Shown in pieces: positions 1-8,266 of a stretch of 64,000 nt of DNA. The position numbers were made by a program, and so were the translations under genes. How positions within the stretch are numbered: position 1 is the stretch's first letter; every line of letters begins with the position of its first letter. The stretch comes from Streptomyces dangxiongensis. Its GTDB lineage: Bacteria; Actinomycetota; Actinomycetes; Streptomycetales; Streptomycetaceae. The DNA lies in contig NZ_CP033073.1 of assembly GCF_003675325.1 (NCBI RefSeq), positions 7,192,001-7,256,000 on the forward strand. The letters run 5' to 3'. The notes beneath the pieces are model-generated. The model was not told the origin of the DNA. It saw nothing but the letters and a program-made list of their open reading frames with translations, and did not search any database.

Positions 1-1169
1 TGCGGGGACTTTCCCGCGTGGCCGGCGGCGAAGGCGAGCAGCGCCTCGTCCCCGTAGAGGCCGGTCCGGTCCTCGCCGGTACGGGCTTCGGTGAGGCCGT
101 CGGTGTAGAGCAGGAGGGTGTCGCCGGGGGCCAGGGTGGTGGAGGCGGTGACGAAGCGCGCGGCGGGGAGGACGCCGACGAGGAGACCGCCCGGGGTGGG
201 CAGGAAGTCGGTTGCGCCGTCGGAACGCAGGACGACGACCGGCGGATGACCGCCCGAGGCCAACTGGACGGTGACCCGCCCGGTGGCGGGATCGGGTTCG
301 AGCGTGCCGAAGACGGCGGTGCAGTAACGCGGGTCGCCGCTGTCGGAGTAACGCTCGTGCAGTACCTTGTTCAGCGTCGACAGGGCGGCGACGGGGTCGG
401 AGTCGTGCAGGGCTGTGGCGCGCAGGGTGTAGCGGGTCAGCGAGGTCACCGAGGCGGCCTGGGGGCCTTTGCCGCACACGTCGCCGAGGAAGAAGGCGTA
501 GCGCTCGCCGCCGATGGGGAAGACGTCGTAGAAGTCGCCGCCGAGCCGGTCGGGGGACGCGGTGTGGTAGTAGGCGGCCGCTTCCATCCCGGGCACGGGA
601 GGCAGCGCGTCGGGCAGCAGCGACTGCTGGAGCACGGCGAGTGCGTCCTGGAGCCGGGCCCTGTCGGCCTCCGCCTGCTTGCGCGCCGCTTCGGCGACCT
701 TCCGGCCGCGCAGGAGTTCCTCCTCGTAGGCGCGGCGGTCCCGGGCGTCGAAGACGGTGGTGCGGATCAACAGCGGCTCACCCGTGCTGCCCTGTTTGAC
801 CAGGGAGGAGACCAGCACCGGGATGCGACCGCCGTCGGCCTGCTTGATCTCCAGGGCGATGCCGCTGATCTCGCCCTGCATCCGCAGCAGTGGCGCGAAG
901 TGCGTCTCGTGGTAAAGCTTGCCGCCCACGGTCAGCAGATCGCTGAACCGCATCCGGCCCACCACCGCCTCCCGCTCCAGGCGCAGCCAGTCCAGCAGCG
1001 TGGTGTTGATCTTCGCGATGGTGCCGTCCATCAGTGTGGACAGGTACCCGCAGGGCGCGCTCTCGTACAGTTCCTCGGCGCTGTCCTCCAGCAGGGCGGC
1101 GAAGGCGGCGTCCGGCGCCTTGTCGTCACCGGTTTCGTAGGGGTCGGGCTGCTGCCCGGTGCGGCACAT
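1..1169 (-). CDS. RsbP-like PAS/PP2C (SpoIIE-type) serine phosphatase, C-terminus cut by window
   Basis: The minus-strand frame starts at the ATG at 1169, which overlaps the last base of the upstream hydrolase stop (TGATG), so translation is coupled. About 389 codons are present and the end lies outside the window. The N-terminal third looks like a PAS sensor (residues about 20-135), followed by a charged helical linker with the run RRAYEEELLRG. The C-terminal part is a SpoIIE/RsbU-type PP2C domain, with LYGDEALLAF near the edge. Such phosphatases dephosphorylate an anti-anti-sigma factor and release a stress sigma factor. Pairing with an RsbQ-like hydrolase is the RsbQ-RsbP arrangement of Bacillus. 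The PAS-PP2C call is firm; the actual target is inferred. Confidence 0.85.
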   Translation of the reverse strand, partial: MCRTGQQPDPYETGDDKAPDAAFAALLEDSAEELYESAPCGYLSTLMDGTIAKINTTLLDWLRLEREAVVGRMRFSDLLTVGGKLYHETHFAPLLRMQGEISGIALEIKQADGGRIPVLVSSLVKQGSTGEPLLIRTTVFDARDRRAYEEELLRGRKVAEAARKQAEADRARLQDALAVLQQSLLPDALPPVPGMEAAAYYHTASPDRLGGDFYDVFPIGGERYAFFLGDVCGKGPQAASVTSLTRYTLRATALHDSDPVAALSTLNKVLHERYSDSGDPRYCTAVFGTLEPDPATGRVTVQLASGGHPPVVVLRSDGATDFLPTPGGLLVGVLPAARFVTASTTLAPGDTLLLYTDGLTEARTGEDRTGLYGDEALLAFAAGHAGKSP

Positions 1170-1972
1170 CACCGCAGGCCCGCCAGGAACTCGGTGAGCG
1201 CTTTGTTGGTGGCCTCGGGCGCGGACAGGTGCGGGCAGTGCCCGGTCGCGTCGAGCGTGACCAGCGTCGAACCGGGAATCGCCTGGTGGACGAAGGCGCC
1301 GACCTCGCGAGGCGCGATGGCGTCCTGGGTGCACTCCAGCACCAGCGTCGGCACCCGCACGCTCTTCAGGTCGCTCCGCGAGTCCGACAGGAAGGTGGTC
1401 CGGGCGAAGACGCGCGCCATGTCCGGGTCGGTGGCGCAGAAGCTGTTCTTCAGCTCCTCACCCAGTTCCGGCCGGTCCGCGTTCCCCATGATCACCGGTG
1501 CCATCACCGCCGACCAGCCGAGGTAGTTCGACTCCAGCGACCCCAGCAGCTCGTCGATGTCATCGGCGCTGAAGCCGCCGCGGTACCCCTCGTCGTCGAT
1601 GTACCGCGGGGACGGCGCGACCATGACCAGCGCCCCGATGCGCTCGGGAGCCGCCGCGGCGGCCAGGACCCCGATCATCGCGCTGACCGAGTGCCCCACG
1701 AACGTCGCGTCGCGCAGGTCGAGCTCCTCGCACACCTCCACCACGTCCCGGGCGTACCCGTCCAGTGAGGCGTAGCGGTCCTCCGAGAACGCGGACGCGT
1801 CCGAGCGGCCCGCGCCGACGTAGTCGAACAGCACCACCCGGTAATCGTCGGCCAGGGCGGGCACCGTGAGCCGCCACATGTTCTGGTCACAGCCGAACCC
1901 GTGGGCCAGCACCACCGTCGGGCCCTGCGGGTTGCCGGTGATGGTGACGTTGTTCCTGCGACCGATATCCAT
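1169..1972 (-). CDS. RsbQ-like alpha/beta hydrolase
   Basis: This 267-residue alpha/beta hydrolase has no signal peptide. The catalytic triad is visible: Ser95 in VGHSVSA, an Asp in LECTQDAIAP, and a His in ATGHCPHLS. The oxyanion motif is HGFGCDQNMW. The CDQNMW and GHCPHLS signatures are those of RsbQ and its plant relatives KAI2/D14, which perceive small hydrophobic ligands. RsbQ in Bacillus is a required partner of RsbP in energy-stress signalling. Here the stop codon overlaps the start of the PAS/PP2C gene, which strongly supports the same partnership. The ligand or substrate cannot be read from sequence. Confidence 0.88.
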   Translation of the reverse strand: MDIGRRNNVTITGNPQGPTVVLAHGFGCDQNMWRLTVPALADDYRVVLFDYVGAGRSDASAFSEDRYASLDGYARDVVEVCEELDLRDATFVGHSVSAMIGVLAAAAAPERIGALVMVAPSPRYIDDEGYRGGFSADDIDELLGSLESNYLGWSAVMAPVIMGNADRPELGEELKNSFCATDPDMARVFARTTFLSDSRSDLKSVRVPTLVLECTQDAIAPREVGAFVHQAIPGSTLVTLDATGHCPHLSAPEATNKALTEFLAGLR

Positions 1973-2173
1973 ACCATCAGTGTCTCAGGCCGCGACGGCC
2001 GATGCCGCAGAGCCCCCGATCGCCACGTGCCCACCCGACACCTTCACACCTGCACCCGATCACCTGCACATATGCCTCTACGGCAGGGGCGTGGGGGACG
2101 CCGCCGGCGTGTAAGACAGGGGCTCGGGGGCGGCCGGGGGCTCGGGGGCCGGCCGCCCCCCTGCGGCTCCGGG

Positions 2174-3100
2174 TCAGGCGACCGTCAGGACGATCTTGCC
2201 GGTGGTGCGGCCCCGTTCGCCGATCTCGTGCGCCTTCGCGGCCTGTGCCAGCGGTACGACCGTGTCGACCACCGGCCGCAGCGCGCCGCGCTCCACCAGG
2301 GCGGCGATCTCGCGCAGGCCGAGGTGGTCCGGCTCGACCAGCATCCACACCGCCCGCACCCCGTCCTCCACGGCGGCGGGGACGTCGTCCGGGCCGGGCA
2401 GGGTGATCAGCCGGCCGCCGGCCCGCAGCACCCGCAGGGAACGCTCGGCGGTCTCCCCGCCGAGTCCGTCCAGCACCACGTCGATGTCGGACACCACGTC
2501 CTCGAACCGTACGGCCCGGTAGTCGACCACCTCGTCCGCGCCCAGCTCACGCACCAGGCCGTGCTTGCCGGCGCTGGCGGTGCCGATGACGTACGCGCCG
2601 CGGGCCTTGGCGATCTGCACCGCGAGATGGCCGACCCCGCCGGCCGCCGCGTGCACCAGCACCCGCTCGCCGGGACGCACGTCCGCCGTGTCCACCAGCG
2701 CCTGCCAGGCGGTCAGCGCGGCGAGCGGCAGCGCCGCCGCCTCCACGTGCGTCAGGCTCGCCGGCTTGGGGGCGAGGTGCCGGGCCGGCGCCACCACGTA
2801 CTCGGCGTAGGCGCCCGCCTGGCGCGGGAACAGCGGCATGCCGAAGACCTCGTCACCGGGACGCAGCACGCCCACACCGGGGCCGACGGTCTCGACCGTG
2901 CCGGAGACGTCCCAGCCGACCGCCGGCACGGCACCCCACTCGATCAGGGCACCGCCGGCCCGGGTCTTCCAGTCCACCGGGTTCACCCCGGCCGCGTGGA
3001 CGCGCACCAGGACCTCGTTCAGTCCCGGCTCCGGGCGCTCGACCTCACGCTCGACCAGGTTCTCCGGTCCACCCCACCGCTCCACGACCACCGCACGCAT
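2174..3100 (-). CDS. NADP-dependent zinc-less alcohol dehydrogenase / quinone oxidoreductase family
   Basis: This 308-residue medium-chain dehydrogenase/reductase has a GroES-like N-terminal domain (residues 1-120). The Rossmann domain carries the nucleotide-binding signature VLVHAAAGGVGHLAVQIAK. The structural and catalytic zinc cysteines of classical alcohol dehydrogenases are absent, so it belongs with the quinone oxidoreductase (QOR/zeta-crystallin) branch that reduces quinones or enones with NADPH. The start is the ATG reading MRAVVVERWGG, a typical N-terminus of the family. The longer upstream frame overlaps the divergent regulator and is discarded. It is divergent from an AraC/GlxA regulator, a likely local controller. 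The physiological substrate is unknown. Confidence 0.88.
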   Translation of the reverse strand: MRAVVVERWGGPENLVEREVERPEPGLNEVLVRVHAAGVNPVDWKTRAGGALIEWGAVPAVGWDVSGTVETVGPGVGVLRPGDEVFGMPLFPRQAGAYAEYVVAPARHLAPKPASLTHVEAAALPLAALTAWQALVDTADVRPGERVLVHAAAGGVGHLAVQIAKARGAYVIGTASAGKHGLVRELGADEVVDYRAVRFEDVVSDIDVVLDGLGGETAERSLRVLRAGGRLITLPGPDDVPAAVEDGVRAVWMLVEPDHLGLREIAALVERGALRPVVDTVVPLAQAAKAHEIGERGRTTGKIVLTVA

Positions 3101-3189
3101 GATGTCCGCCTCGTTCCCGTCTCGCTCGGCGCCGGGACCTCCCCGGCGCGACGCGGTCCACGATCCGGCACCGCGGCCCGCCGTGGCTT

Positions 3190-3203
3190 TGGCCGTTAGG
3201 CCA
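3190..3203. promoter_or_regulatory. inverted repeat between divergent oxidoreductase and AraC regulator
   Basis: A perfect inverted repeat TGGCC-GTTA-GGCCA lies 21 bp before the regulator start, and another TGGCCA sits right at the start codon. Its position in the 123-bp divergent intergenic region fits an operator for the GlxA-type regulator. No experimental or comparative support is available from the window alone. Confidence 0.35.
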
Positions 3204-3223
3204 TAGTGTGCCAGGATCTGGCC

Positions 3224-4267
3224 ATGAGTGACATGTGGTGCGTGGTGGCGGAGGGCGGGTCGGAACCGGCGGAGGCGGTGCCCCGGCGGCACCGGATCGC
3301 GGTGCTCGCCCTGCCCGGGGTCCCGCCCTTCGAGCTGGGCATCCCCTCCCGTGTCTTCGGCAGCGTCCAGGACGCCGAGGGCCGCCCGCTCTACGCCGTC
3401 ACCGTCTGCACCGCCGACGGCGCCCCCGTGCTCAGCGACGCCGGGTTCACCGTGCAGCCCGCGGCCGGCCCCGAGGCCCTGGCCGCCGCCGACACGGTGA
3501 TCGTCCCGCCCACGCACGCCATGCCCGAGCTGGGCCGCGGCGGCCCGCTGCCCCCCGAGGTCACCGCGGCCATCGCCGGCATCCGGCCCGGCACCCGGCT
3601 GGTGTCCATCTGCACCGGCTCCTACGTGCTGGCCGCGGCCGGGCTGCTCGACGGCCGCCCGGCCACGACCCACTGGAACCTCGCCCCGGAGTTCCGCCGG
3701 GCCTATCCGAAGGTCAAGGTCGACGAGGACGTCCTCTTCGTCGACGACGGCGACGTGCTGACCTCCGCCGGCGTGGCCGCCGGGGTCGACCTGTGCCTGC
3801 ACATGATCCGCCGCGACCACGGCGCCGCCGCCGCCAACCGGGCCGCCCGCATGTGCGTCGTGCCGCCCTGGCGGGACGGCGGGCAGGCCCAGTACATCGA
3901 CCGCCCGGTCCCCGCGCCCACCGTCGCCAGCACCACCGCCACCCGTGCCTGGGCCCTGGAGCACCTCGGCGAGCCGCTGTCCCTGGCCCAGCTCGCCGGG
4001 CACGCCCGGATGAGCCTGCGCTCCTTCTCCCGGCGCTTCCGCGACGAGGTCGGCATGACCCCCGTGCAGTGGCTCACCGCACAACGCCTGGAACTGGCCA
4101 AGCAGTTGCTGGAGACCACCGACCTGTCGATCGACCTGGTCGCGCACCGGGCCGGCTTCGGCTCCGCGAACTCCCTGCGCGCGCACATGAGGACGTCCTT
4201 CGGGGTGTCACCCGCCGCGTACCGTCGGACCTTCAGCCCCGACGATCTCGTCGGCACCCGCGGCTGA
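3224..4267 (+). CDS. GlxA-family transcriptional regulator (DJ-1/PfpI-like domain + AraC HTH)
   Basis: The 347-residue regulator has an N-terminal DJ-1/PfpI-like amidotransferase fold (residues about 20-195) with the nucleophile-elbow-like SICTGSYVLAAAG. A C-terminal AraC/XylS DNA-binding region follows (residues about 235-335) with two helix-turn-helix units, LAQLAGHARMSLRSFSRRF and LVAHRAGFGSANSLRAHM. The ATG at 3224 is preferred over the in-frame GTG at 3206 because the operator-like repeat lies just upstream. It is divergent from the quinone oxidoreductase gene, the classic layout for a regulator and its target. The effector is unknown; in this family the DJ-1 domain is normally a non-enzymatic ligand sensor. 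Confidence 0.88.
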   Translation: MSDMWCVVAEGGSEPAEAVPRRHRIAVLALPGVPPFELGIPSRVFGSVQDAEGRPLYAVTVCTADGAPVLSDAGFTVQPAAGPEALAAADTVIVPPTHAMPELGRGGPLPPEVTAAIAGIRPGTRLVSICTGSYVLAAAGLLDGRPATTHWNLAPEFRRAYPKVKVDEDVLFVDDGDVLTSAGVAAGVDLCLHMIRRDHGAAAANRAARMCVVPPWRDGGQAQYIDRPVPAPTVASTTATRAWALEHLGEPLSLAQLAGHARMSLRSFSRRFRDEVGMTPVQWLTAQRLELAKQLLETTDLSIDLVAHRAGFGSANSLRAHMRTSFGVSPAAYRRTFSPDDLVGTRG

Positions 4268-4474
4268 CCGCGCATTCCTCGGGAGGGCGTCGACGCCGCA
4301 GGCACCGGGTCCCAGGCAGGGGATCAGGAGGAACGGCCAGCAGAACAGGACGGCCGGCTCGCCTCCGTTGTCGATGGGGAACAGGGCGTGGGGCTGGTGG
4401 ACGCTGAAGCAGGCGTAGGCCATGGAGCCGGAGCGGGCGACGGCCGCGCCGCGGGTGAACGGGCCCAGGCGCAC
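4208..4474 (-). CDS. small hypothetical protein, convergent with and overlapping the AraC gene
   Basis: This is an 88-residue unrecognised product. Three things argue it is real. A GGAGG lies 7 bases before the GTG start. The first 60 codons have almost exclusively G/C in third position. It has a balanced hydrophobic stretch, PAVLFCWPFLLIPCL, that could insert in a membrane. Its last about 20 codons read antisense through the 3' end of the GlxA-family gene and look less codon-biased, so the tail may be recent read-through after loss of an earlier stop. It has many Cys and Pro residues. No function can be assigned. Confidence 0.45.
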   Translation of the reverse strand: MRLGPFTRGAAVARSGSMAYACFSVHQPHALFPIDNGGEPAVLFCWPFLLIPCLGPGACGVDALPRNARSAAGADEIVGAEGPTVRGG

Positions 4475-5266
4475 GAGAACGCCTCCGGTCAGCTCGATGG
4501 CCGCGGGCCATCACAGGGCAGGCGCCGTGCCGCCGCCGTGCCGCCGCCTGTGTTCGCCGCACGGCACGCCGGACAGGGACGCCGGGCCGTGACAGGCGCA
4601 GAGCGTTTCATGGACATGACGGTCTCGGCGTGGTCGGGTCCATGCGCCGGCGCCGGCCGCCGGAAGCTCTGAGTTCCCTCCGAGGGGCGGGCACCGGCGG
4701 GGCCGTTCCGGCACGGACGGCGCCCACCGGGGTACTGGTCCAGGGCGCGGACCGCCGGCGGCCGGCCGGAGCCGGCTGCCGTGCCCGTGCCGACCGGCGG
4801 CCGGCACCGCTGACCGGCCGCCCACCGCACCGAGGCATCCGGCCTCCAGCGCGGTGACCTGGCGGTGGCACCCTTCGCGTTCGCCGGCAACACCCGCGCG
4901 CTGTGCCGGGACGTACTGCACACCCTCTGTCCCCGGGGCGGCTTCTTCGGTCCCGGCGGCGGCAGCGGCAGCGGCTGCGGCGGCCAGGCCGAGGCAGGCG
5001 GTCCGCGTCCCGCATGCGGAGGGCGGCCTCGTGAAGCTGCCGGTCGGCGAGGACTCGCAAACACCCGGCCCCCGGGCCCGCGCACGCCCGGCCTCGTGCC
5101 CCGCGCCGGGCGTCGGCGCGCGGGTGAAGCGGCAAGGAGAGGGGCGACGGCTCGGGCGCGTCGGAACAGGTGGTGAAGAGCGCTCATCGAATTAGAGAAG
5201 GCCAGGGGTGAATTGACCGAAATGTGGGGACCCGAGCGCCAGTACAACGTTCTGCGAGGAGTCGAT
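4475..5266. other. long intergenic stretch without a supported gene
   Basis: Open frames on both strands here are GC-driven. They encode Arg/Pro/Gly-rich sequence without recognisable motifs or convincing ribosome binding sites. It includes GGC/AGC-type trinucleotide-rich sequence near 4955-4985. The last 60 bases before the next gene are relatively AT-rich (GAATTAGAGAAGG, GAATTGACC) and probably hold the promoter of the small acidic protein/hemerythrin operon. Confidence 0.5.
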
Positions 5267-5443
5267 ATGAGCAGTCCCCTGGAGAACGAGGCCTCCAGCC
5301 CGCTGGAAGAGGTCACCGGAGAGAAGGACGTGCACCCCGAGGAAGAGGGCCGGCAGCCCGAGTCCGCGTCCGGCACGTCCCGCGACGAGGAGGACGGCGG
5401 CGCCACGGACGCCGGGGACACGTCCACGCAGGCCGGGACATGA
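5267..5443 (+). CDS. small acidic hydrophilic protein
   Basis: This is a 58-residue protein very rich in Glu, Asp, Ser and Gly, with no hydrophobic core and so probably disordered. The ATG at 5267 is chosen because AGGAG lies 5 bases before it. An upstream in-frame ATG at 5213 has no such site. Its TGA overlaps the ATG of the hemerythrin-like gene (ATGA), so the two are translationally coupled. A similar small acidic gene occurs at 22096 in front of a DUF2795 gene. The function is unknown; its position suggests a stress-related accessory. Confidence 0.6.
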   Translation: MSSPLENEASSPLEEVTGEKDVHPEEEGRQPESASGTSRDEEDGGATDAGDTSTQAGT

Positions 5444-6138
5444 CCGTCTCGATCGCGCGGCAGGATGCCCCGGCGCTGGGAGGCGACGGCAGCATCCTCA
5501 TGCGCCAGCGCCGCGATCACGCCCGGCTCGACGCGATGATGCGGCGCTACACCGCCGCAGAGGGCCAGAGCCGTGACCTGGAGCGGCTGTGGCAGGACAT
5601 CGTGCAACTCGTGTTCAGCCACGCTTTCGCCGAGGAAACCGTTCTGTGGCCGGTGCTGCGCCGCGTCGCCCCCGACGGGGAGAGCCTCACCGGCCGGGTC
5701 GAGGAGGAACACCAGGCGATCAACGATCTGATCGCACAGGTCGAGAAATCGGTCGACGACCCCCGGCGCACGGCCTGGATCGAGGAGGCGTTCGCTCTCA
5801 TCCGCCAGGACATCCGGGACGAGGAGGACGAACTCCTGCCGCGCCTGCGCGAGGCCTTCGACGACCGCCGGCTGCGACGGATCGGCGCGGCCTGGGAAGC
5901 CGTACGGGCGACCGCCCCGACGCACCCTCACCCCGGCGTGCCCCGCCGCCCGCCCGCCAACGTGGTGCGAGGCGTCCCCCTCAGCGTCTTCGACCGCGTC
6001 CGCGACGCCGTCTCCGGCATCAGCCCCACGGTCCGGACAGCCTTGACGCTCACCGGCACGGCGGTGGCCGCGGTCGTCGTCGCCCTGGTGGTGCGCGCCG
6101 TCCGGGGCCGGCCGAGGCGGGCACGCGGTTCCACGTGA
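5440..6138 (+). CDS. hemerythrin-like (HHE) protein with C-terminal membrane anchor
   Basis: The 232-residue protein has an N-terminal four-helix HHE domain: His27 in RRDHARLDAMM, HxxxEE in SHAFAEETVLWP (His61, Glu65), EEEHQAINDL, and RQDIRDEEDELLP. At the last position most relatives have a His (for example REHxxxEE); here it is Asp, so the di-iron site may be incomplete or altered. After a tail with the motif APTHPHPGV comes a single hydrophobic helix near the C-terminus (TLTGTAVAAVVVALVV) followed by Arg residues, suggesting a tail-anchored protein with a cytoplasmic iron/oxygen-sensing domain. It is coupled to the acidic gene upstream and followed by an SPW protein. Confidence 0.82.
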   Translation: MTVSIARQDAPALGGDGSILMRQRRDHARLDAMMRRYTAAEGQSRDLERLWQDIVQLVFSHAFAEETVLWPVLRRVAPDGESLTGRVEEEHQAINDLIAQVEKSVDDPRRTAWIEEAFALIRQDIRDEEDELLPRLREAFDDRRLRRIGAAWEAVRATAPTHPHPGVPRRPPANVVRGVPLSVFDRVRDAVSGISPTVRTALTLTGTAVAAVVVALVVRAVRGRPRRARGST

Positions 6139-6222
6139 CCGACCGCCGGGCCCGCGCCGTCACGGCCGCGACCTGGGAACTCCCGACAGACCAGACAGAC
6201 CCCCGTTGTGAAGGTGAGGATC

Positions 6223-6711
6223 ATGGCAACTTCTCCCAAGCCGTCGATGGAGACGCACCCGGACATCATCGACATGCGTCAACGCCACGAGATGGCCGAG
6301 CGCGCGACCAGCACCCCCAAGGGCCAGGCCATCGAGACACTGGCACTGCTCACCGGTCTGTACCTGGCCGCGTCGCCCTGGATCACCGGGTTCAACAACC
6401 TGTCGACGCTGGCCGTCACCAATCTGGTCACCGGTATCGCCTACGCGCTGCTGATGAGCGGCGGCTTCGGCCGCGCCTACGAGCGGACCCACAGCATGGC
6501 CTGGGCCGCCTGCGCCCTGGGTCTGTGGGCCATCGTCGCGCCGTGGGTGGTGGCCGGCGACGTCAGCACCACCAGGACCATCGTGAACAACATCATCGCC
6601 GGAGCGCTGGCCCTGCTGCTGGCGCTGGCCGCGAGCGCCGCCGCCCGGGCGGCGGAGTCGTCCCATGGCCGGCGCGACATGTCCGCGCCCTACGCATCGG
6701 GTCGCGGCTGA
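6223..6711 (+). CDS. SPW-repeat membrane protein
   Basis: The 162-residue integral membrane protein contains two copies of the SPW motif region: LYLAASPWITGF and LGLWAIVAPWVVAG. About four transmembrane helices run from residue 45 to 145, with a charged cytosolic N-terminus that includes DMRQRHEMAERA. The ATG at 6223 has AAGGTGAGG just upstream and replaces the weaker GTG at 6208. SPW proteins are common in actinomycetes and many bacteria, usually near stress genes, with no known biochemical role. It likely belongs to the same transcript as the hemerythrin-like gene 84 bp upstream. Confidence 0.8.
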   Translation: MATSPKPSMETHPDIIDMRQRHEMAERATSTPKGQAIETLALLTGLYLAASPWITGFNNLSTLAVTNLVTGIAYALLMSGGFGRAYERTHSMAWAACALGLWAIVAPWVVAGDVSTTRTIVNNIIAGALALLLALAASAAARAAESSHGRRDMSAPYASGRG

Positions 6712-6746
6712 CCGCTGACCGGCCGACCGGTCACGGCTGACGGCAC

Positions 6747-6787
6747 GGGGCGCGTCAACCGGGCGAACCACCCGGCGGACGCGCCCC
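6747..6787. terminator. bidirectional hairpin between convergent genes
   Basis: A perfect 10-bp stem (GGGGCGCGTC with GACGCGCCCC) encloses a smaller internal hairpin (CCGGG/CCCGG). It lies between the SPW gene and the convergent ligase gene, so it can end transcription from both sides. Confidence 0.7.
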
Positions 6788-6790
6788 ATA

Positions 6791-6865
6791 CGTGTGGGCA
6801 ACGCACGTATGGGCCACGCACGTAGGAAGCACGCATACAGCAAGCACGCACCGTCGGGGCACGCG
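6791..6865. repeat. five degenerate 15-nt tandem repeats
   Basis: The stretch reads as five consecutive 15-nt units ending in (A/C)ACGC(A/G): CGTGTGGGCAACGCA, CGTATGGGCCACGCA, CGTAGGAAGCACGCA, TACAGCAAGCACGCA, CCGTCGGGGCACGCG. It lies directly between the terminator hairpin and the end of the ligase gene, outside coding sequence. Confidence 0.7.
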
Positions 6866-6873
6866 CCGTTCCG

Positions 6874-7968
6874 TCAGGGCATGCCGCTCGTCTCGACGAG
6901 CATGTCGATGACGCCGTCGAGACCGCCGTCGGCCAGCGCCTGCCGCTGACGGTCCGCACCGGTTCCCTGCTGGAGCAGCCGGTGGACCAGCGAGGTCACC
7001 TCGCGGGTGTCACCGGCCGCGTCCAGAGCCGGTCCGATGTGCGCCAGCAGCCGGTACACGGCATCGCCCGCCCGGCAGCGCTCGCCCCCGGGCAGGATCA
7101 GATCACCGCTCAGCCCGTACCGCGCCGCCTGCCACATCGCCACATCCACCAGCTCGGGAGGGCTGTCCGGCGCCTCCCGGCCCGCCGCGGCCTCCTCCCT
7201 CGCGGTGTCGACCAGAGCCCGCACCAGCCCGGCGAACATGGCGGCCTCGTCCGTGCGCAACTGCACGTCCAGACAACGGACCTCGACGGTGGGATAGGTC
7301 TCGGACATGCGGGCCTGCCAGTACAGTTGGCCGGTGTCACCGATCACCCCCGTCGACAGCAGCCGCTGCACCCGCAGGTCGTAGTCCGTCTCGTCGGTGA
7401 AGCAGGGCGGGACGCCACTGACCGGCCAGCGGTCGAAGACCACGGTGCGCCAGCTTGCGAATCCGGTGTCGTGCCCCTCCCACAGCGGGCTGTTCGCCGC
7501 CATGGCGGTCAGGACGGAAAGCCAGCCCCGGATCCGGTTGAGCACCTGGACGCCCACCTGCCGGCTGGGGATGGCGACGTGCACGTGCATGCCGTTGACC
7601 ATCTGCTCGGCCACAAGCTGCGGTGCCTGCTGCTGCATGGCGCGGTAGCGGGCCTGGTCGGTGACGGGGACGGGCAGTGCCTGGCGCAGCGGCGGTGTCC
7701 CGCTGGCCACCAGGCGGCAGCCGTGCGCCTCGGCCGCCCCGGCCACGGCGTGCCGCAGACGCAGCAGGTGGCCGCCGACCTCGTCCAGCGACTCGCACAC
7801 CGGAGTGGCCACCTCGATCTGGGCCTGCAACAGCTCGGGCTGGATCTCCCGCGGCGCGACGAACGGCTCGAGGCCGGCCGCGGCGCGTACCTTCTCCGCG
7901 CGCGCCGCCAGCCGGCCACTGGCCGGTTCCACGAGCAGGTACTCCTCTTCGACACCGACGGTCGTCAT
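6874..7968 (-). CDS. carboxylate-amine ligase, GCS2/YbdK family (glutamate-cysteine-ligase-like)
   Basis: The 364-residue protein matches the usual length of the YbdK branch of glutamate-cysteine ligase type 2. Visible signatures are the N-terminal [13 protein letters not shown], the ATP/metal-binding block [13 protein letters not shown], and the substrate-side motif [14 protein letters not shown]. The ATG at 7968 has GGGAGG 6 bases before it. Members form gamma-glutamyl or related amide bonds with ATP; YbdK itself has weak gamma-glutamylcysteine synthetase activity. Mycothiol rather than glutathione is the main thiol in these organisms, so the real substrate is open. It is a single gene within a redox-stress neighbourhood. 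Confidence 0.85.
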   Translation of the reverse strand: MTTVGVEEEYLLVEPASGRLAARAEKVRAAAGLEPFVAPREIQPELLQAQIEVATPVCESLDEVGGHLLRLRHAVAGAAEAHGCRLVASGTPPLRQALPVPVTDQARYRAMQQQAPQLVAEQMVNGMHVHVAIPSRQVGVQVLNRIRGWLSVLTAMAANSPLWEGHDTGFASWRTVVFDRWPVSGVPPCFTDETDYDLRVQRLLSTGVIGDTGQLYWQARMSETYPTVEVRCLDVQLRTDEAAMFAGLVRALVDTAREEAAAGREAPDSPPELVDVAMWQAARYGLSGDLILPGGERCRAGDAVYRLLAHIGPALDAAGDTREVTSLVHRLLQQGTGADRQRQALADGGLDGVIDMLVETSGMP

Positions 7969-8266
7969 CCTGGGCCTCCCGTTCCCGCGGCGCGCTGCCT
8001 GCAAGGCAACGGGCACGCCCTTCGGGCCGGGACGCTGCCGTTCCGTCCCCGGCGCCGCCCCGATCCTGTCCGGGGGGCGACGATCCAAGTGCCACCATGG
8101 TTTCGCCCTCAAACCCGCCCGCGCACCCGGTGCCGGGCGAACGGCGGTCCCGGACGCCCCGGCACAGCCGGACACCCCGGGCACCGCGAGAGCGCCTGCC
8201 GGCCACTGGATCACCGTCAGCGGTCGGCAGGCGCGGGCGCGCGGTGCCGCGGGTGCGCGAGGTGGC

